Shown here in pieces: positions 14,689-19,677 of a stretch of DNA of 19,677 nt. The stretch is taken from the NCBI GenBank assembly GCA_009693435.1, contig SHXF01000076.1, positions 1 through 19,677 of the forward strand. Reading direction: 5' to 3'. Below the pieces are notes generated by a model. It saw only the letters and a list, made by a program, of their open reading frames with translations. It was not told the DNA's origin and did not search any database. The stretch comes from Betaproteobacteria bacterium. GTDB taxonomy: Bacteria > Pseudomonadota > Gammaproteobacteria > Burkholderiales > SG8-39. Each line of letters starts with the position of its first letter. Position 1 is the first letter of the stretch. The position numbers were made by a program, and so were the translations under genes.

Positions 14689-16385
14689 GGGGCGATTACC
14701 ACGACACGGTCGTTGATCGATCCGGCGCGGCCGGGTCGATGCTCGTAAGCGTAGAGTACGCTGGAATTCGAAGTAATATTCGCGCCTTCCAGATATTCGC
14801 TCAATGTGCCGGAGGGCCGCGTGGTGCCGCCCAATGCCCGTCCGGCAAAAACCAGTATGGCCTGCTTGTCGTCTTTGGACGCGTACGACGAGGGAAGGTT
14901 GGTTACGTACAGGCAAGATGGTGACGACGGGGCCGCGGGCGGTATTGGCCGCGCCGTGCACGTTCCCGATCCCCCGGGGATAAGCGCGGGCGACACCGCA
15001 TAGTAGACCTGCCTGTACCACTGGTTCCTGATGAACCATCCCGCATAGGCATCGGTCGAAGATGTAATGGCGCTATAGGAGGGGGGCACGATAGTAACTA
15101 TGACGTGCCTGCATGACGCTTGCGTCTTCGTACAGCCGGTGGTGCTGCTGGGAACGCTTGAGGGAAGCCGCAAACTGTGGGACAAAGTGGCGATTCCGGA
15201 GGCCGCCAGCGGCCCGACGCCGGACCAGTTGGTGAACGTATTGGTTCCGCCGCGGAGATTGCTCACCGTGACGTCGACGGAACTCGGCGTGACAATGCTA
15301 ATACCGACATTCTGTAAAGTACTTGTAATATCGATTGTCGGGCGGCCCGTGTAGTAGATGTTACATATCAGCGCGCTTGTCGTCGACGAGGAACAACTTG
15401 ACGATGTTATGGCGCCACTCGTCGCTCCAGTATTTGCAACCGTCGTGGCCAATGGGCTGTTCCAGACCACAAATCCGGCAGTGGTGTGCAATGGCAGGAG
15501 GCCCCACTGCAGATTGAGCACGCCCAAGAAGGTAGCCGTGCTCGGGTTACTAAACGTCGCGGCGAACGGGTAACGCCCCCAGGCAGTGTTGTATGCGGTG
15601 AAATATTGCTTTAGATCCCGTTCTATCCTAGCAGCAACGGATGGCTCCACCACCGAGAACAGGTCGGCGTGGGTAATGGGCAGGATCCGGTCATTGAAAT
15701 AGTCCTTGTCTCGATCAGCGGTGGTGTGCGGGCAGGAACTGCCGGCTCCCGCTGGCGGCAAACTGAAGCTGAAGGCATCGGTCAGGGTGCCGTTCCGGCA
15801 ATCGAGGAATGCAGATACGCTGCTGCTCGTACGGCTCTGGCCGTTCACCGCGGCACCGGGCGCAATTACTACCGCCACCACTTTCGTGAGTACAGGTGTG
15901 CTGGTACTGTACTGATCGTCATAGATCGATATCTCTCCTTCCGTGTCGCTGTTAATAATGGTCGTTCCACTGGCGGTACGAAACGTCTTGGAAAGCGAAT
16001 ACCATAGCAACTCTCCGTTCGCATCTCGGAGGTCGGATATCTTGAGTGTCTTCCAGGGTAGTCTTCCGGTGCGGCCCGAGGTGCTTGTTCCGCAGCTATC
16101 TGCAACTCCGTCGTTGTCCGTGTCGGGGCAAGGCAACGATCCCGGCTGGTCGTCGATTCCGGAGTTCCACGCCTGGGATGCCGCGTAGGCGATGAGCGCC
16201 GCCTTTGCCTGTTGCAGCGAATCCAGCGTTTTCTGATCCCGGGCGTTTTGCACCGCGGCCGTGGTCCTGGCGAGTCCGTCGACGACAAAATACGCGCTCA
16301 TGATGGCCGCCAGCGTTATCATCAGCAGCAATGCCATCCCCCGCTGCGCGGCGGGGCTGCTCCCAATGTGTCGGTGACGGAACAT
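14685..16385 (-). CDS. large GspK/PilX-like pilin with acidic Ca-type loop
   Basis: This is a 566-residue protein with a prepilin-like N-terminus, QRGMALLLMITLAAIMSAYFV (about 14-34). It lacks Glu at +5, as in GspK tip subunits, and the cut after Gly16 is uncertain. The helix runs to KAALIAYAAS. LPCPDTDNDGVADSCG (84-99) follows: an acidic D-x-D-x-D loop between Cys86 and Cys98 that resembles thrombospondin type 3 calcium loops. RTGRLPWKTL (105-114) and GELLWYSL follow. The remaining roughly 400 residues are Ser/Thr-rich with scattered cysteines and have no family I can name. It is several hundred residues larger than ordinary minor pilins, which suggests a tip adhesin. The ATG at 16385 is five bases past the upstream stop, with no strong ribosome site. 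Confidence 0.82.
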   Translation of the reverse strand: MFRHRHIGSSPAAQRGMALLLMITLAAIMSAYFVVDGLARTTAAVQNARDQKTLDSLQQAKAALIAYAASQAWNSGIDDQPGSLPCPDTDNDGVADSCGTSTSGRTGRLPWKTLKISDLRDANGELLWYSLSKTFRTASGTTIINSDTEGEISIYDDQYSTSTPVLTKVVAVVIAPGAAVNGQSRTSSSVSAFLDCRNGTLTDAFSFSLPPAGAGSSCPHTTADRDKDYFNDRILPITHADLFSVVEPSVAARIERDLKQYFTAYNTAWGRYPFAATFSNPSTATFLGVLNLQWGLLPLHTTAGFVVWNSPLATTVANTGATSGAITSSSCSSSTTSALICNIYYTGRPTIDITSTLQNVGISIVTPSSVDVTVSNLRGGTNTFTNWSGVGPLAASGIATLSHSLRLPSSVPSSTTGCTKTQASCRHVIVTIVPPSYSAITSSTDAYAGWFIRNQWYRQVYYAVSPALIPGGSGTCTARPIPPAAPSSPSCLYVTNLPSSYASKDDKQAILVFAGRALGGTTRPSGTLSEYLEGANITSNSSVLYAYEHRPGRAGSINDRVVVIAP

Positions 16386-16390
16386 AGTGG

Positions 16391-16807
16391 CTACGGCTGG
16401 CGCCGTTTTTGCGAACCGACGTCGATTGTCCCGGTTCCAAGGGTGCTGGTCACTTCCCCGCTGATCCGATCAAGGGTTTCTCCGATCTTGATCGTGACGG
16501 TTCCTTCGTCCTCGCCCTTTTTCACCGCGACCCGCGCCGGATCAGCCGCTTTGGGAGCGTCCTGTTGCGGCGTGCCATTGATCCACACCGTGTCCTTCCC
16601 GCCGGATCGGGTGACCTGGCCGTCGACAGTGACGCGGCTCACGATGGTCACGACCGCATCCTGAATGTTGTTCGTGCGCCGCCGGTCCAGGTCATCGCGC
16701 TGCTGCGGGGTCAGGAAAAGGCGGCCCAGGTCGGCGCCGGCGGCAGGTGCGACAGCCGCCGCGGCGCACGCAACAGCGGCCAGGTAATGGATCAATCTGT
16801 TCATCAT
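16391..16807 (-). CDS. periplasmic pilus-assembly protein, PilP/GspC-like
   Basis: This is a 138-residue exported protein. A signal peptide (MMNRLIHYLAAVACAAAAVAPAAGA) is followed by DLGRLFLTPQQRDDLDRRR, a motif I associate with small proteins in such pilus clusters. Then comes a likely beta-rich core with VDGQVTRSGGKDTVWINGTP (about residues 62-81). The G-x-V-x-R-S-x-G / TVWING pattern is like the periplasmic domains of PilP and GspC, which link the inner platform to the secretin. ATG 16807 overlaps the PilO-like stop (ATGA), so a longer frame starting at 16849 is rejected. The exact family name (MshK-like is one option) is uncertain. Confidence 0.75.
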   Translation of the reverse strand: MMNRLIHYLAAVACAAAAVAPAAGADLGRLFLTPQQRDDLDRRRTNNIQDAVVTIVSRVTVDGQVTRSGGKDTVWINGTPQQDAPKAADPARVAVKKGEDEGTVTIKIGETLDRISGEVTSTLGTGTIDVGSQKRRQP

Positions 16808-17406
16808 GTCGATTTGGTATTCCGCAGCGTCACCAGATCCACGGTGCATTCGATCTGCAGGGTGGGTACCGTCGCGGCGGTCGGCGGGCGATCGAGCAGG
16901 TTCATCAGGCAGCGGCGCACCACGACGTGGGCCTGGCCCGCCGCGAGCAGGTCCGACATGAAGACCAGCAAATCACCTTCATGCAACAGGGTCATATCAA
17001 GCTTCATCTTGCTCATGACAAAATCCATGTCTCCCGCCGGAACGATACCCGGATAATCGAGCGGACGCTGCGGCTCGATGTTGTAGCGGATTTCAAAGAG
17101 CTTGCGCTCAGCCTTGATGCGCGCAATCCGCTCTATCCAGTCGAGCCGGTTTTCCGGGCCCACAATGCCGCGGTCCACCATGCGTTTGTAGTGAACCAGG
17201 TTCGCACGAATTTCCTTCTCTTCTTCGGACGCCTTCGCCAGCCTGTCTTGAGCGGCCTCCCGCTGATTCTGCGCGGCGAGCTTTTTTTGATGCGCCTGGT
17301 CCAGAAAAAACTCGCTTGCGACCAGCCCGCCGATGCCCAGCAAGGCCATGACTACCGCGAATATTATGGGCAGGCGTAGTTCCCTGACTGAAATGCTGGC
17401 AAACAT
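16804..17406 (-). CDS. PilO/MshJ-like inner-membrane pilus assembly protein
   Basis: This is a 200-residue bitopic protein with a short cytoplasmic N-terminus, one membrane helix (about 12-33), a charged coiled-coil (34-75, QKKLAAQNQREAAQDRLAKASEEEKEI), and a small periplasmic domain ending in a beta-type PTLQIECTVDLVTL. This is the plan of PilO and GspM, which pair with PilN/GspL. The ATG at 17406 shares its A with the stop of the upstream gene, so the two are coupled. Size and position directly after the GspL/PilN-like gene and before the PilP-like gene support the assignment better than sequence motifs do. Confidence 0.78.
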   Translation of the reverse strand: MFASISVRELRLPIIFAVVMALLGIGGLVASEFFLDQAHQKKLAAQNQREAAQDRLAKASEEEKEIRANLVHYKRMVDRGIVGPENRLDWIERIARIKAERKLFEIRYNIEPQRPLDYPGIVPAGDMDFVMSKMKLDMTLLHEGDLLVFMSDLLAAGQAHVVVRRCLMNLLDRPPTAATVPTLQIECTVDLVTLRNTKST

Positions 17407-18992
17407 CAGGCACCGACCCGTTTGACCATTGTAATTACGAACCGCGGCACTTCGGTGCTCCGTTCCTCGCCTACGTCACCAGCGAGGCTTTTCTCGGCAT
17501 TGATATCGAACGGCAGGCGCTTTGACACGATTTCGGCGCCGGAAGCGGCGAGTGCTGCGGCGAACTTGTCCACAACCTGCGTGATGCCGCGATAATCCGT
17601 GCGCTGGCCGATACTGACGCGCCCGCTGATCTGGATTGCCTGATAGCGCGGTTCCGGTGGCGGTGCGGCGCCTGGTTTGCCTGCAACCGGGGCCGGGGGC
17701 GGTGGTGTGGCCGGCGGGGCTTTGCCCGCATCCCGACCCGCTTGACGGGCGCCGGTGTTTGCCTCCCAGTCGATTTTTTCCAGTTCGAGTTGCGGCGATC
17801 CGGCCAGGGCGCGACTGATGTCGACGAGCGCCCTGTCCAGCGACACGGTCTGGCTCTGCAGCGCGGCGTAGTTCTTGACGATAGCCCGCAGGTTGTCGGT
17901 GGAAGTCGGCGTTTTCGGAAACGTCGCCTGTACCTTTGCGTACTGCTGTGCGGCTGTCGCTTCCTGCCGACGGTCGCTCTCCACCTGATCGTTGACGCTA
18001 TAGATGCCGGCAATCTTGATCGCCGAAAAAACAAGGCAGAACCCGAAGATCGCGGCACCCGCTGTCATGAGGGCGACCCGCGCTCGCCACAGATGGTAGT
18101 ACTTTCGCAGATCGTCGCTTGCAAACTGCTGGGCCGGCTGGGACTGCGCAAGCACGTGCATGAACAGCGCTTCCGCCCCTGATTCTGTCGGCGGATTTTT
18201 CAGTCCTGCCGTGCGGGCAGCGTCGTCGAAATCGTGCACATGGAACCGCACACGGCTGTTGCCGACGCACGCCGCGTCGTAGAGGGGCTTGTACTTTGAC
18301 GGCGCGATCATCAGGACATCGAGCGGCCCGCTTTCGCGCGGAAGGATCCTCAGGTTTACGAGGAATTGCTGGATTCGGTTGGATTCACTGGCACAGGTCT
18401 CGGCAAGCGCGCGCGGATCGCTGTTGTCGGCTCGGCCGAGCCTGGAAAAACGGACGTGACCGTTTTCGACAAACGTCTGTCTCAGCCCGCCTTTCTGCAG
18501 GCTCACCAGCAGGTATTTCAAGCTCGGGAATCGGATCCGCTTCCCGAGCAACGGCGAGATCAGCGCGACGGAATAGAGGCCTACCAGCCTTGCACCTATC
18601 GGTTCCAGCACCGCAAGCCATGGCTGAAACTGCTGGGTGTTGGTGAACGAACTGAAGAGGATGCGTTCCTCGCGTCTTTCGCCAGCCTCGGTTCCGAGCG
18701 ACATGGCAAGCACAAGGCTGGTATCACGATAGCGCTGCGCGATTTTTCGGGCCAGCAGAGTGCGGCGGTCGGCGCCGTGCAGGTAGGGAATGTTTTCCTG
18801 GTGGAAATCCTCCTCCACCACGTCGGCGAGCACGTAAAAGAGACTTTCGCTGGATCCCGCAACGTATTGTGCGAACTGCTTGACGCCCTCTTCTCCGCTT
18901 TCGAATACCCCTTCCTGTTCGATGGAACCGCTTTTCCAGCGGTACGCGGTCAGCTGTCTCGAGGTGAGATAGACAAGGCGCTTCTCGGCCAT
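17406..18992 (-). CDS. GspL/PilM-PilN-like bitopic pilus assembly protein
   Basis: This is a 528-residue protein with a cytoplasmic domain of about 304 residues, one membrane helix (about 305-330), and a periplasmic domain of nearly 200 residues. The N-terminal part has the general layout of an actin-like PilM/GspL domain but no clear nucleotide motifs. The C-terminal part begins with a helix and ends with ISGRVS and RFVITMVKR, beta-like strands typical of PilN/GspL ferredoxin folds. A proline-rich linker (APPATPPPPAPVAG, about 425-440) interrupts it. The ATG at 18992 follows the GspF stop by 10 bases. It would join the assembly ATPase to the periplasmic PilO/PilP-like proteins encoded next. 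The fused form replaces separate PilM and PilN. Confidence 0.75.
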   Translation of the reverse strand: MAEKRLVYLTSRQLTAYRWKSGSIEQEGVFESGEEGVKQFAQYVAGSSESLFYVLADVVEEDFHQENIPYLHGADRRTLLARKIAQRYRDTSLVLAMSLGTEAGERREERILFSSFTNTQQFQPWLAVLEPIGARLVGLYSVALISPLLGKRIRFPSLKYLLVSLQKGGLRQTFVENGHVRFSRLGRADNSDPRALAETCASESNRIQQFLVNLRILPRESGPLDVLMIAPSKYKPLYDAACVGNSRVRFHVHDFDDAARTAGLKNPPTESGAEALFMHVLAQSQPAQQFASDDLRKYYHLWRARVALMTAGAAIFGFCLVFSAIKIAGIYSVNDQVESDRRQEATAAQQYAKVQATFPKTPTSTDNLRAIVKNYAALQSQTVSLDRALVDISRALAGSPQLELEKIDWEANTGARQAGRDAGKAPPATPPPPAPVAGKPGAAPPPEPRYQAIQISGRVSIGQRTDYRGITQVVDKFAAALAASGAEIVSKRLPFDINAEKSLAGDVGEERSTEVPRFVITMVKRVGA

Positions 18993-19002
18993 GATTCGGT
19001 GC

Positions 19003-19587
19003 TCAGACCTTTACCTTGGTCATGATGTCGTATATCGGGCCCAGCACCGCAAGCATCACCCAACCCAGGATGCCGCCCAGGATCACGGTCATGGCGGGTT
19101 CGATCATCACCTGGATCTTTTCGATCGATTCACGCACATCCCGGTTATAGAAATAACTGACGTTCAGCAATGCCTTGTCCAGTTCCCCTGTGCCTTCCCC
19201 GACACGCATCATGCGGATTACGAGCGGCGGGAAAATGCCTGAATCCTGGAATGCGGAGGTCACATTCTTGCCTTCCGCGATCTGTTCGCCCGCACGCCGC
19301 AGCGCCTCCTTGATGACGACGTTTCCGGCCGTATCCTCGGAACTTCGCACCGAATCGGTTACGGTAATGCCGGACGAATACATGAGGGCAAAGGTGCTGG
19401 CAAAGCGGGACAGAATTATTTTCCGGGTTATCGGCCCGAACAGCGGCATGGCGAGTTTCAGCCTGTCGGCCTGGTATCTGCCATAACTCCGCTCTAACGA
19501 CACGCCGCGCCGGCGGGATCCCCCGGCGCGGACGCGGACGCGGTCGGAAGTGTAGCGGACCGGCCGCAGCGGCTCGGAGCATGTCAC
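19003..19587 (-). CDS. GspF/PilC/MshG-like platform protein, C-terminal half only
   Basis: This is up to 194 residues, against about 400 for full GspF/PilC/MshG. The part from GRYQADRLKLAMPLFGPI onward is a clear second T2SSF domain: RFASTFALMYSSGITVTDSV, the conserved FPPLVIRMMRVGEGTGELDKALLNVSYFY, and a last membrane helix (IEPAMTVILGGILGWVMLAVLGP). The 30 or so residues before it are Arg-rich and not family-like, and no frame upstream encodes the first domain or its two membrane helices. The start is uncertain: GTG 19587 overlapping the previous stop, GTG 19503, or an ATG just before PLFGP. It may be a truncated gene, a rearranged one, or the frame may continue past the window edge. It precedes the GspL-like gene by 10 bases. 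Confidence 0.8.
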   Translation of the reverse strand: MTCSEPLRPVRYTSDRVRVRAGGSRRRGVSLERSYGRYQADRLKLAMPLFGPITRKIILSRFASTFALMYSSGITVTDSVRSSEDTAGNVVIKEALRRAGEQIAEGKNVTSAFQDSGIFPPLVIRMMRVGEGTGELDKALLNVSYFYNRDVRESIEKIQVMIEPAMTVILGGILGWVMLAVLGPIYDIMTKVKV

Positions 19588-19677
19588 TGCTCGCCGGTGC
19601 TCACTGCGCGGCGCTCTTCGCGCATCGCCAGTAGACGCCCGCGTGCTTCGACGATTTCGCGAAGACGTTGCTCCTCG
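19584..19677 (-). CDS. C-terminal end of an unidentified protein (partial)
   Basis: The last 30 codons of a frame run in from the window edge and stop at 19584: EEQRLREIVEARGRLLAM followed by REERRAVSTGEQ. The composition is charged and helical, coiled-coil-like, and codon use fits the neighbours better than the other two frames do. The stop overlaps the GTG at 19587 of the GspF-like frame. It does not resemble the end of a GspE/PilB ATPase. Too little is present to name it. Confidence 0.45.
   Translation of the reverse strand, partial: EEQRLREIVEARGRLLAMREERRAVSTGEQ

Overview
The window looks like a GC-rich betaproteobacterial chromosome segment, most probably Burkholderiales or a close relative. 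The reasons are a Bug/TctC-type solute receptor beside catabolic flavoenzymes, the codon use, and the prepilin types. This lineage call is an inference from gene content. Almost all genes lie on the minus strand; the exceptions are a GFA-family gene (5094-5540) and a histidine kinase (10167-11924).

Region 1 (199-4970, minus) is a four-gene catabolic unit. In transcription order it holds an Old-Yellow-Enzyme/dienoyl-CoA-reductase-type flavoprotein, a 74-residue two-helix membrane protein, a fumarate-reductase-type FAD flavoprotein, and a Bug substrate-binding protein. The FAD flavoprotein gene is broken by two frameshifts, so it is either a pseudogene or carries two sequence errors. Divergent from this unit is a zinc-type GFA protein. 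Facing that is an alpha/beta hydrolase resembling meta-cleavage-product hydrolases.

Region 2 (6739-8605, minus) holds two near-identical tandem pilin-like genes. Each has a strong Shine-Dalgarno sequence and its own sigma-54 (-24/-12) promoter, and each is followed by a hairpin terminator. The second pilin has a leader peptide lengthened by an in-frame 18-bp tandem repeat. A perfect short palindrome lies about 80 bp upstream of its promoter, where an enhancer-binding protein could sit.

Region 3 (8610-11924) holds an ABC-2-type permease without an ATPase beside it, translationally coupled to an unrecognised membrane-anchored helical protein. Divergent from them is a polytopic sensor histidine kinase of a PrsK-like type, with no response regulator in the window.

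Region 4 (11935-19677, minus) is a tightly packed type IV pilus/type II secretion-like assembly operon in which most neighbouring genes overlap or nearly touch. The order is: tail of an unknown gene, a GspF/PilC protein reduced to its C-terminal half, a GspL/PilM-plus-PilN-like bitopic protein, a PilO-like protein, a PilP/GspC-like periplasmic protein, a 566-residue GspK/PilX-like pilin with a cysteine-bracketed acidic loop, a second prepilin, a class III adenylate cyclase with a polytopic membrane domain, and a four-helix membrane protein built from an internal duplication.

Taken together, regions 2-4 suggest one pilus system: sigma-54-driven major pilins, an assembly/minor-pilin operon with a built-in cAMP synthase, and a membrane kinase that could feed a sigma-54 activator. 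The link between the three parts is inferred from proximity and known family roles; the sequence does not show it directly.
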